A stretch of 64,000 bases of DNA from Bacillus sp. AFS006103 (lineage in GTDB: Bacteria; Bacillota; Bacilli; Bacillales; Cytobacillaceae). The notes under the pieces were generated by a model. The model was given only the letters and a program-made list of their open reading frames with translations, was not told the origin of the DNA and ran no database searches. Position numbers and translations under genes: made by a program. The stretch covers positions 174,711-238,710 of the forward strand of contig NTXX01000001.1 of assembly GCA_002559145.1 (NCBI GenBank), given 5' to 3'. This document shows, one piece after another, positions 49,467 through 57,334 of the stretch; within the stretch, counting starts at the first letter, position 1; each line of letters begins with the position of its first letter.

Positions 49467-50786
49467 TTATTTTGGTTGTTCATTTGGTTTTCCCCATAGG
49501 TCATTGGCATTAGGATCTTGTTGGGTTGTATCAGTATTTGCAGTTCTATCTGGATTGGCGGGATCAGATATCTCGTTACTGCTGCTATCTTGATTGCCAT
49601 TTGTATCCGTTGTTGATGTATTTCCTGATACACTGCCTGCAAGTCCATGAACTTCAATTTGGTAAGAAGGAGGATAATAATCCTCGGAAATCAGTTCACT
49701 TTTAAGGAATTGGTCATCTTGATAAACTTCTCGATAAACCTTAACAATTTGACCCTCTTTTCCCTTTGTTTGTATCTTTGATTTTCCTGAGTGAAGGAGT
49801 GGACTGTATTGAATAATTGTCTTATAGGCTAACTTTTGTTCTTCTTTTCTGCTAATTTGATAGTTATATACTAACTTTTCACCGGTCAAATCAACCTTCA
49901 ATTTTTTATTTTCAATGGAGAATTTCAAAATATATTTGGTTTTATTTGGATTTGTTATCACTAAATCATTCTTTTTTGTTGAATTAACTTTAGCTTCGAA
50001 TCCCAAAGTAGAATAACTAGGTAAAGAGCTGCTAATGTTTCTTTCCACTATCGAAAAGTTAGATGGTAGTACCGCTTGATAGATTCCGGTAGCAATAATG
50101 TTTAATGAATCTACGTCAGTAATTTTTTGTTTTTTAGCAAAATCTAATAGTGAAAAAGATGCACTTTTTGATATTTCTATTTTAGGGTTTTTATCTATGA
50201 TTGTATGCAAAGCAAATGGCACGTGGTTCATCGTAATTACGGCGGCATTTATGACAGCATCCTTTTTAATCTGATCTGCCAGTAAAAAATCATTATAAAG
50301 GTCAAAGGACTGTGACCCGAATTCGACTAACGATGCTGTTGAATTTAAACTCGTCGTAAGTTTATCTACATCAATATTCCTGATGTTTATTTGTGAAAAT
50401 AAAATTTCTAATTGCTCTTCAACTTGTAATTTATCAACAGTAATATATGCAGCATTTTTTTGCCCATCCTTTAATGAATCGATCGTTTGCTGAGAATCTA
50501 AATGAAATTGGTTCAAATCAAATGAAGCTGTCTTTTCCCCATATTGCAGTTCAAAAGATGTATCTTTAATCCATGCGATGTATTTTTCCTCTAAAAGACT
50601 TTTGGCTTCAGCTTCAGTCTTATCTGAAACATCTAAAGCACCGATCGTAGTACCAGTAGAAAATTTTCCATCTGCATTCGTTATTTTATCAAATGCTTTC
50701 GCCCCATAATGGGAGAAACTAAATATAAATGCTGTACCAAATAGTAAAACAACAAACAATTTGATTATTTGCTGATTGTTGCCCAA
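49467..50786 (-). CDS. VanW/G5-domain cell-surface protein in pil operon
   Basis: An exported 439-residue protein: signal/anchor helix (about 8-25), a PG_binding_4-like segment (TTIGALDVSDKTEAEAKSLL, 46-65), a VanW-like middle part, and a G5 domain (about 318-375; TKGKEGQIVKVYREVY), thought to bind wall sugars. The tail is Ser/Thr/Asn/Asp-rich. No sortase motif. Position directly before pilB in the operon suggests a role in pilus anchoring or passage through the wall, not known directly. Ends in a low-complexity tract like the linkers of PilN and PilO. Confidence 0.8.
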   Translation of the reverse strand: MGNNQQIIKLFVVLLFGTAFIFSFSHYGAKAFDKITNADGKFSTGTTIGALDVSDKTEAEAKSLLEEKYIAWIKDTSFELQYGEKTASFDLNQFHLDSQQTIDSLKDGQKNAAYITVDKLQVEEQLEILFSQINIRNIDVDKLTTSLNSTASLVEFGSQSFDLYNDFLLADQIKKDAVINAAVITMNHVPFALHTIIDKNPKIEISKSASFSLLDFAKKQKITDVDSLNIIATGIYQAVLPSNFSIVERNISSSLPSYSTLGFEAKVNSTKKNDLVITNPNKTKYILKFSIENKKLKVDLTGEKLVYNYQISRKEEQKLAYKTIIQYSPLLHSGKSKIQTKGKEGQIVKVYREVYQDDQFLKSELISEDYYPPSYQIEVHGLAGSVSGNTSTTDTNGNQDSSSNEISDPANPDRTANTDTTQQDPNANDLWGKPNEQPK

Positions 50787-50858
50787 ATGTTCAGTCCCCC
50801 TTCAAACACTCACATTATACTCATCAATTAAACAAAGATATATAACAATTATTGTTAG

Positions 50859-51662
50859 TTACTTTTGTAGGCTTACCTTTTCTTTTGGTTTAATGACCTC
50901 AAGGTTTTCTGCACGGTCTAAAGCTATTTCCTTCTTTGCAAGAAGAAAATCGAACAGAGAGTCATCCGATAACTCTTGTTCATCTTCTTCGAGTTCTGCA
51001 GCTACTCTCTCTGCTCCCAGGAGAGGAGAAAGTTCCAGAGTTTCTTCAAGCGAATCCAATTTAACGGTTTTAGATTCTAGCTCTAGTAAACTTTCAATAT
51101 GAGATAAATAGTCGTTTTCTTCGTTTTTGTCATCCATTTGCGTTATTGTATCTACTTCTGTATCTCTTTCAAGTAAAAATGAGATATCCATATCGATTGA
51201 ATCATGCACATTATCATTTCCATCTTCAATTTTCGACAAAACTAGAGCAGGAGATAATTCAGTCTCTGTATCTTTTTCTAAATTAAGATGGACTGAATCT
51301 GGTAACGGTGAATTATTTTCAATCACTACCAAATTGCCATCTTTTAAATTTTCAACTTCGTAATATGTTTCGGATGTTTCATATTCATCATCCATTTGTT
51401 CTTCAAATACTGGACTTTCTTGAAATAATACCGATCCCAACCGGTTATTCATAAAGTATGCTGCAAAAAAAACGAGCGCTAAAAGCATTAAAGCAGTCTC
51501 CCACAACGGAATGATTGAAACAGCCCCAAGTCCACCAAGTGATAGAATAAAACTTATTAATACCAAGAGGAGCTTCCCTTTTAAGGTATAGCCTAATGGT
51601 AAAAAGTAGATTATTAACATCAATATAACCATAGAACTAATTGCCCAAATAATCATTTGCAC
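50859..51662 (-). CDS. Acidic membrane protein of unknown function, first gene of pil operon
   Basis: I do not recognise this family. The 267-residue protein has three hydrophobic helices in its first 75 residues, followed by a strongly acidic (Asp/Glu-rich) region with few hydrophobic clusters, and a basic end KPKEKVSLQK. No motif is visible. It is 72 bases before the VanW/G5 gene and follows a promoter-like sequence, so it likely opens the pil operon. It could be a cytoplasmic scaffold; this is speculation. Confidence 0.7.
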   Translation of the reverse strand: MQMIIWAISSMVILMLIIYFLPLGYTLKGKLLLVLISFILSLGGLGAVSIIPLWETALMLLALVFFAAYFMNNRLGSVLFQESPVFEEQMDDEYETSETYYEVENLKDGNLVVIENNSPLPDSVHLNLEKDTETELSPALVLSKIEDGNDNVHDSIDMDISFLLERDTEVDTITQMDDKNEENDYLSHIESLLELESKTVKLDSLEETLELSPLLGAERVAAELEEDEQELSDDSLFDFLLAKKEIALDRAENLEVIKPKEKVSLQK

Positions 51663-51688
51663 TAATGCACTCCCCTTTATCTAGTCTA

Positions 51689-51718
51689 TTTATACTATTA
51701 AAATACATTTTTCATCAA
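51689..51718 (-). promoter_or_regulatory. Candidate sigma-A promoter of pil operon
   Basis: Minus strand TTGATG, 18 bases, TATAAA, about 27 bases before the first gene. The plus strand also shows TATAAT-like sequence near 51779-51784 for the divergent minor pilins, without a good -35. The 235-base gap is very AT-rich. Confidence 0.45.
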
Positions 51719-51897
51719 AAAAGTTAATTATTTATCGATTTCCAATATTATTAGACAAAATTCGCCTTCTAAATATTGTATAATATTTTTAAGTAGTTTA
51801 AAAGAGTTGTAATTATTTTGGAACGTTAAATATAAATTTTTTTATCAATTCTTTTGACATAGGTAAATTTAACTTCCCTAAAAGGATGGTTTTATAA

Positions 51898-52320
51898 ATG
51901 ATTCGTGATGAAAAAGGGTTAACTTTACTTGAAGTTCTTATCTCAATCGTAATATTATCTTTCATTTTTCTCTCAATTATGAGTTTTTTTCCACAAATGG
52001 GTTTTATTAATAAAGTTAACGAGGATAAGTCTAAAGCCGTCAATTATGCCAATGAAATGTTAATTGAGTGGAAGAATTCTGAAAGTGTAAAAGATTGTAT
52101 TAAAAATAATAATGGCACCTCCCTATCCAGTTATTACAAAACTGACTCTAATTATTATTATTATAAAACTACTAAGGGGGGATTTAACGCCATTATAAAA
52201 ATTAGAAAAAATACTGATTTAATTTCCACCCCCGTTACAACTCGTCTCATTGATATTCAACTTTTTAATAATCGAAACAATATGGTGGCTGAAACATATG
52301 GGTACATTATATTAAGGTAA
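51898..52320 (+). CDS. Minor pilin, PilV-like
   Basis: A type IV prepilin: RDEKG is the leader end, cleaved before LTLLEVLISIVILSF, with Glu5 kept. 140 residues; after the helix, a short globular domain rich in Asn, Lys and Tyr, with one run of five Tyr. AAAAGGATGG site upstream of the ATG. The gene is very AT-rich, unlike core genes here. It leads a three-gene plus-strand group. The PilV name follows from position and length only. Confidence 0.85.
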   Translation: MIRDEKGLTLLEVLISIVILSFIFLSIMSFFPQMGFINKVNEDKSKAVNYANEMLIEWKNSESVKDCIKNNNGTSLSSYYKTDSNYYYYKTTKGGFNAIIKIRKNTDLISTPVTTRLIDIQLFNNRNNMVAETYGYIILR

Positions 52321-52332
52321 GGAGATAATTTT

Positions 52333-52773
52333 ATGATTCGAAACCAAAAAGGGGTAACATTGATCGAATTATTGGCGGCTTTAACCATTCTCTCCTTAAT
52401 TGGCGGAATAATTTGGGGGGTTTTTTTTCAAGGAAATAAATTTTCCCAAACCTCTGTCTCTAAAAATAATATACAGCAGGAAGCAAATATAATTATTATG
52501 AATTTAAAGAAAATTCACCAAACCTCAAAAGAGTACACTATTAGTTCAACTGGTTGTGCTGTTACAGTCAATGCCACCAAACTAGACAGCACAACCCAAT
52601 ACTTTGAATTTAAGAATACAAAATTATGTATCTCTCTAGACCGTACAGGTTATATTCAGCCAGGAAGTCAAGACCTTACGCTAAATGTAACAATTTATGA
52701 ACTAATGAATCCCAAAAATACTGTCACTGTTGAGACAATACTGTATCGACTAAAGGATGGTGTAATCTACTAA
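52333..52773 (+). CDS. Minor pilin, PilW/PilJ-like
   Basis: A type IV prepilin of 146 residues: RNQKG, cleaved before VTLIELLAALTILSLIG; Glu5 is present. The globular domain has two cysteines (TGCAVTV and TKLCISL) that could form a disulfide. AAGGAGAT before the ATG, 12 bases after the previous gene. Its stop shares a base with the next ATG (TAATG), so they are coupled. Confidence 0.85.
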   Translation: MIRNQKGVTLIELLAALTILSLIGGIIWGVFFQGNKFSQTSVSKNNIQQEANIIIMNLKKIHQTSKEYTISSTGCAVTVNATKLDSTTQYFEFKNTKLCISLDRTGYIQPGSQDLTLNVTIYELMNPKNTVTVETILYRLKDGVIY

Positions 52774-53888
52774 TGTTTAAAAAAAATGAACAAGGATATG
52801 CGTTACTTACGGTATTATTAATCATGACCATTTTTATGATTTTGATACTCTCCTTTTCAGGTCTTGCCTTTAGTAATGTAAAACAAAATAAAGTAGTTGA
52901 GAAGAATTCACAGTCTGTAGCATTAGCAGAGATGGGCATTTCCAATTATCAAGTAGCAGTTCAAAATATATATTCAGCTAATGTTCCTGCAATTACCGCT
53001 CAAATGAAAACGAAAATATCCAGCGATCGTCAAGCAAATACCTTACAAAAAGAAGAATTCTATATTGACCTTGGGGTTTCTAAAATGAAAGAGGCTATTC
53101 AAGCAGGACTGGCCTTAGAAAAAAGTCCCGTTTTAATTGATGGCAGAACTAATTCGTCATTTTCGATTGATTCTATTAATTATTTTCTGCCCAATAAAGA
53201 TAGGAAAATACTTTTTACTGTTAAAGGAAATGAGGATGGAAAAACAACTGTACTTAGTTCCGAGCTAACATTTGCCCCAAGTATAGGCGGGCTAAATAAC
53301 TTAGGCCCCAATACACTGGCGCCTAATTTTGCAACTATCATCGAACCAAATCCAGCAATTGATTCATACTATTGCAGTAACCCAGCATCCATTGGAACAT
53401 GCCGGTCGATATCCATTTCAATCACACCGAAAACTTTTACTGATGTATTAAATAACTCAGATACTGTTACAATTTTTTCAAAGGGGGAATTGACCCTTGC
53501 TCCCCCCTCAAACGCCAATAATATGACGAAAGTATCTATTCATACTGAAGGGAACCTTACAATTGGAGGGAATGTTCAAAATGCATCAAGTATTATATTT
53601 GAAGTAAAAGGTGATTTGAATGTGAGTGGTCAACTTAACCTTTTAGCCGGTTCTAATATTTATGTAATGCGTAATGTTATTCTTACCAAAAATTTATTTT
53701 TAGATTCAGGTTCAAAAATGTGTGTTGCTGGTACAATTGACACTAGTAAAATACAATTTAAAGGTGGATTATTGATTATAAAGAGTCAAGTTTCAAATGA
53801 TTATTGGATTGAAAAATGTGGAATTCCTCCAAGTGCAAGTGTGGAATGGGGGGACAGGATTAATAATAGTATAAATTATAATTATTAA
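52773..53888 (+). CDS. Large PilX-like minor pilin or tip protein
   Basis: A 371-residue protein with a prepilin-like N-terminus: NEQG, then YALLTVLLIMTIFMILIL, so cleavage would follow Gly. Residue 5 of the mature protein is Thr, not Glu, as in PilX/GspK-type pilins capping pseudopili. The large C-terminal part is rich in Ser/Thr/Asn and beta-strand-like repeats (VSIHTEGNLTIGGNVQN, SSIIFEVKGDLNVSGQ) resembling a beta-helix, with cysteines in YYCSNPASIGTCRS and KCGIPP. I infer a tip or adhesion role; no PilY1 is encoded here, so this may take its place. Confidence 0.78.
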   Translation: MFKKNEQGYALLTVLLIMTIFMILILSFSGLAFSNVKQNKVVEKNSQSVALAEMGISNYQVAVQNIYSANVPAITAQMKTKISSDRQANTLQKEEFYIDLGVSKMKEAIQAGLALEKSPVLIDGRTNSSFSIDSINYFLPNKDRKILFTVKGNEDGKTTVLSSELTFAPSIGGLNNLGPNTLAPNFATIIEPNPAIDSYYCSNPASIGTCRSISISITPKTFTDVLNNSDTVTIFSKGELTLAPPSNANNMTKVSIHTEGNLTIGGNVQNASSIIFEVKGDLNVSGQLNLLAGSNIYVMRNVILTKNLFLDSGSKMCVAGTIDTSKIQFKGGLLIIKSQVSNDYWIEKCGIPPSASVEWGDRINNSINYNY

Positions 53889-53914
53889 TATAAAATAGAT
53901 AAATATATATAAAA

Positions 53915-53962
53915 TACCTGTAGGTTGAACACTCCTTTTTTCAAGTGTCCTACCTACAGGTA
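53915..53962. terminator. Hairpin between minor pilins and diguanylate cyclase
   Basis: An 11-bp stem TACCTGTAGGT with ACCTACAGGTA and an inner ACACT/AGTGT pairing, with an inner T-rich loop. It lies between convergent genes. T-tails are short (ATTTTA), so it is a weaker terminator by sequence. Confidence 0.7.
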
Positions 53963-53993
53963 CCATTTTAAACTTCTTTTCTACTCCTTTGGG

Positions 53994-55709
53994 TCAGCAC
54001 GACGAATACTCCGCCACCCGATTCCGACCAGCTCTCTTCGCCCCCACATAAAGCGCACGATCCGCATGTCGAATCAACGCCAGTGCATCCACCGCATCCT
54101 CAGGCGCTGTCGCCACCCCAATCGAAGCAGTGATCATTACCTTCTGTGTTTTTTCTAAATCCAATGACTGCTTGATCGTAAATGGCCAATTGGAAATCAT
54201 TTGCCTGATTTGTTCGGCGATTTGGTAGGCCTCTTCTTTTGGTGTATCAGGTAAGAGAACGACGAATTCTTCGCCGCCATAACGAGCGACTGTGCCACGT
54301 CCATCAACCAGTTTACTTAGTCTGCTGGCAAGTTCAAAGAGGATTTCATTTCCACTTTGGTGACCATAGGTGTCGTTAACTGCTTTAAAATGATCAATAT
54401 CAAGAATAATTAATGAAAGCTGTTTGCGTTCAAATTGCATTAGTCTTTCAAATTCCTCGGTTAGTAGATTCTCAAAGTAGCGATAATTATACAGTTTGGT
54501 TAATGAGCAGTGTTCACTTTGCATTTTGGTCAGTTCATAATGCTTGGCATTTTCAATCGCAACAGCAAAGTGGGAGCAAAGGATATCGATAATCATCAGC
54601 TGGAATTTTTCAAAAGCACGCTTTCGCTTGGAAGCAAGTAATAATACTCCAATTACTTTTTTGCTCCTAAGAATAGGAACGCCTAGGATGCTTTCGGCAT
54701 CATCAGGAATATGGCCGTTGGCATATTCGCGCCACTCCTTCCTGGCTGAATATAAGAACGTCTTTTGCTTTCCCCAAACCATCCCGCTAATTCCTTCGTT
54801 TTTCTTCACGGATGGTAAATCATTGGCTAAGCCACTTTCAATCCCTCGAACCAATTGAAGTTCATCAGTCTTCGTTACTTCGAAAATATAGGCATAATCA
54901 ACCGGGAGCATTTCACTCAGCTTCTGAATTAACAGATCTACCACATCATCGACCTTCAAGCGCTCGGCCATTTGATGGCCAATCTCCGCTGCTTTTTGCA
55001 GATATTCATTTATTTTTTCACTCGAATAATAGAGTCTGAAAATCATTGATAAACTGACAAACGGTATACCAACAAACAGGACGGCTAAAATTCCAACCTG
55101 ATTATAGAGAATATACAGCATCAGTCCAATTGGGAAGGTGATGAAAGTGGTAATCGTCTCAACAATGAAATCCTTTCCAAAATAGGATACCTTGCTTTTA
55201 TAGATAAAATAGAGATTGAAGGAAACAATGATTTGGTTCATCGAATAACTTACCACTGCATAAAGAATAGCAAGCCATAATGACTTGGTGTCGTATTCAA
55301 AGTTAGGGCCAGCCTGTCCACCCAGTAGGTAATAAACCATCCCACTCGTTGCCGAAACGGAAAAGAACATATTCAAGTTAACTGGAAGCCGGTATAATTC
55401 ACCTTTGCGAAGGATCCTCATCTTGAGAAGTAAAACGACCACAGCTATTTGTGCAAAAATAATTTCAACAAATAAACCAAATTGTAAAAAGGTAGCTAGC
55501 GCCACCCATTGAATTAAAAAGATAAACATTTCATTAATGACAATAGGCATCGTTGCAACTACACAGGTTAACAACAAAAAGGCAAAAATATCTAACCAAT
55601 TGCCCGAAAGAGTTGGGGGATAAGCCTTATAGATTAACCAGGTCCCCACCGGAACGAGAAGAATCCAGGTAAGAACAATTAAACTCTTAATGTGCGGTTT
55701 TACTTTCAT
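53994..55709 (-). CDS. Membrane GAF-GGDEF diguanylate cyclase
   Basis: A 571-residue protein that should make cyclic-di-GMP. About six membrane helices (1-225), a GAF-type sensor domain (about 245-390), and a GGDEF domain (about 400-565) with the active motif RYGGEEF at 476-482 and the metal Asp in LDIDHFKAVND. The inhibitory RxxD site five residues before GGEEF is absent, so product feedback is not expected. Not a usual neighbour of folC in B. subtilis; it sits beside the pilus locus, whose PilB has a c-di-GMP-type domain. The signal sensed is unknown. Confidence 0.92.
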   Translation of the reverse strand: MKVKPHIKSLIVLTWILLVPVGTWLIYKAYPPTLSGNWLDIFAFLLLTCVVATMPIVINEMFIFLIQWVALATFLQFGLFVEIIFAQIAVVVLLLKMRILRKGELYRLPVNLNMFFSVSATSGMVYYLLGGQAGPNFEYDTKSLWLAILYAVVSYSMNQIIVSFNLYFIYKSKVSYFGKDFIVETITTFITFPIGLMLYILYNQVGILAVLFVGIPFVSLSMIFRLYYSSEKINEYLQKAAEIGHQMAERLKVDDVVDLLIQKLSEMLPVDYAYIFEVTKTDELQLVRGIESGLANDLPSVKKNEGISGMVWGKQKTFLYSARKEWREYANGHIPDDAESILGVPILRSKKVIGVLLLASKRKRAFEKFQLMIIDILCSHFAVAIENAKHYELTKMQSEHCSLTKLYNYRYFENLLTEEFERLMQFERKQLSLIILDIDHFKAVNDTYGHQSGNEILFELASRLSKLVDGRGTVARYGGEEFVVLLPDTPKEEAYQIAEQIRQMISNWPFTIKQSLDLEKTQKVMITASIGVATAPEDAVDALALIRHADRALYVGAKRAGRNRVAEYSSC

Positions 55710-55769
55710 GCTTATCCCCCTTTCTTTCTTAGTTAGGTATCATTATTTTATCATGATAAAAATATCTTG

Positions 55770-57092
55770 TCATAAAGAAATTATCTTATTTTTCAAATAG
55801 TTATCCAAAAATGGTTTTACCTCTGAAATAAAATAAAGGGAACCGGTTATGACTAACATGCTGTTGTTTTCTAAGTGTTGGATTTCCTCTATTAGATAGG
55901 GACCCCAGTCATTAACCGCTAGTTTATTCGGTGATTGACTAATGTTGAGTAATTGTTCCGCTTTTGCAGCACGCGGAAAATCAAAGCTAACAAAGGTAAT
56001 TTGGGTTGCTATTTTATCCAACTTAGCAATCATTTGATCCAGCTTTTTATCTGCCATCGCCGCAAACACAAGCTGGATTTGGCGATTTGCGTATCTTGAG
56101 GTTAATTCGTGAGTTAGTGCTGTAACCCCTTCTTCATTATGGGCCCCATCAACGATCACAAGCGGGTTTTCAGAAAGAAGTTCAAATCTGCCTGGCCAAT
56201 ACGCCTTTTTTAAGCCGGCTCGAATCGCTTGCTCAGAGACAAGGAATGAACCCTTTTGATTCAAAAATTGGGCAGCAATCACAGCGAGAGCCGCATTTTC
56301 AGTTTGATGCTGACCAATCATGCTGATTCCCAATTTGCCGATTGGTTGAAATGGAGTGATAACATCAAAGACTTCGCCTTTCGCCTGTGATTGATGGTCA
56401 CTAATCGAAAATTCCTGATTTAAGCGGTAAAGGGGTGCATTCCTCTTATCGGCTTGTTCCTCAATGACCTTAAGTGCATCAGGATGTTTGACAGCCGTAA
56501 AAATAGCGGTGTTCTCTTTGATAATCCCTGCTTTTTCAAACGCGATTTCCGCATAGGTGGTACCAAGGATGTTCGTGTGATCAAGTCCAATGTTCGTGAT
56601 GATACTAGCTAACGGTTGAATGATATTTGTAGAATCGAATCGACCGCCTAAACCTACTTCAAAAATGACGATATCCGTCTGGTTCATTGTGGCAAAATAA
56701 TGGAACGCCATGGCGGTAATCACTTCAAACTCCGTTGGCCCGCCAAGTTCGGTTTCCTCTAATTCGTCCGCCAAGGGGCGAATGACATTTGCTAGCTGGA
56801 GCAATTCTTCATCCGTTATTGCTTTCCCGTTGACACTGATTCGTTCGTTGAACTGTTCAATATAGGGCGAGGTAAAGGTACCGACTGTATATCCGCTTGC
56901 TTCAAGGATCGAACGCAGAAAGGTAACGGTTGAGCCTTTACCATTTGTACCGCCAATATGAACCGTTTTCATTTTCGTTTCCGGATGGCCAAGCTTGTCC
57001 ATCATCCATTCCATCCGCTTTAAACCCGGCTTAATCCCAAGTCTTAACCTTGCATGGATCCAATCTAGGGCTTCTATATATGTAGTAAACAT
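55770..57092 (-). CDS. folC: Folylpolyglutamate/dihydrofolate synthase
   Basis: FolC adds glutamates to folates. Mur-ligase fold: P-loop GGTNGKGSTV near 47-56, a GLGGRFDSTN motif, the GLDHTNILG metal region, VDGAHNEEG in the C-terminal domain. I choose ATG 57092 (MFTTYIEALDW, 440 residues), with GATGGGGTG upstream, rather than a GTG three codons earlier. Upstream lies the second ~21-bp repeat array and the valS terminator. Confidence 0.95.
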   Translation of the reverse strand: MFTTYIEALDWIHARLRLGIKPGLKRMEWMMDKLGHPETKMKTVHIGGTNGKGSTVTFLRSILEASGYTVGTFTSPYIEQFNERISVNGKAITDEELLQLANVIRPLADELEETELGGPTEFEVITAMAFHYFATMNQTDIVIFEVGLGGRFDSTNIIQPLASIITNIGLDHTNILGTTYAEIAFEKAGIIKENTAIFTAVKHPDALKVIEEQADKRNAPLYRLNQEFSISDHQSQAKGEVFDVITPFQPIGKLGISMIGQHQTENAALAVIAAQFLNQKGSFLVSEQAIRAGLKKAYWPGRFELLSENPLVIVDGAHNEEGVTALTHELTSRYANRQIQLVFAAMADKKLDQMIAKLDKIATQITFVSFDFPRAAKAEQLLNISQSPNKLAVNDWGPYLIEEIQHLENNSMLVITGSLYFISEVKPFLDNYLKNKIISL

Positions 57093-57117
57093 TCGTAACA
57101 CACCCCATCTATTTTTT

Positions 57118-57240
57118 GATTCGCTGATAAAAGTGGATTTCCGCTGATATAATTATTTTATCGCTGATATAATCCATTAATCGCTGATATATTGCATTTT
57201 TCCGCTGATAAATTAATTAAAGACCGCTGATATGGTGGAA
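57118..57240. repeat. Array of ~21-bp degenerate tandem units (array 2)
   Basis: Six units share the plus-strand core (T/C)CGCTGATA followed by an A/T-rich stretch, spaced 20-23 bases. Same register and orientation as arrays 1 and 3. It lies between the valS terminator and the folC start, occupying the folC 5' flank. Confidence 0.8.
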
Positions 57241-57290
57241 TTTCTGGCTAATTGTATTGCTTTACCTGATATTTAAAACGTTTCTAATAA

Positions 57291-57324
57291 GGCGAGACGA
57301 ATCCTATGCAGAATTCGCCTCGCC
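57291..57324 (-). terminator. Hairpin after valS
   Basis: A 12-bp stem with one G-U pair (57291-57302 with 57313-57324) and a 10-base loop, 10 bases past valS. The tail TTATTAG is not a full T-run, so its strength is uncertain. Confidence 0.68.
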
Positions 57325-57334
57325 AACCTAATTA

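Noticed and set aside
51813..52043. 76-codon minus ORF antisense to the first minor pilin
   Set aside because: Overlaps the prepilin signal coding region on the other strand, has no ribosome site, and AT-rich sequence produces such frames.
41439..55709. Pilus locus as a mobile island
   Set aside because: No integrase, transposase, tRNA or direct-repeat flanks seen; folC and spoIIB flank it as in other Bacillus.
53994..55709. Product-inhibition I-site in the cyclase
   Set aside because: The four residues at the RxxD position read DGRG, so no canonical site.
57118..57240. CRISPR array
   Set aside because: Units are ~21 bases with short degenerate cores and no unique 30-base spacers; no cas genes. 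Same for the arrays at 16.1 and 63.0 kb.
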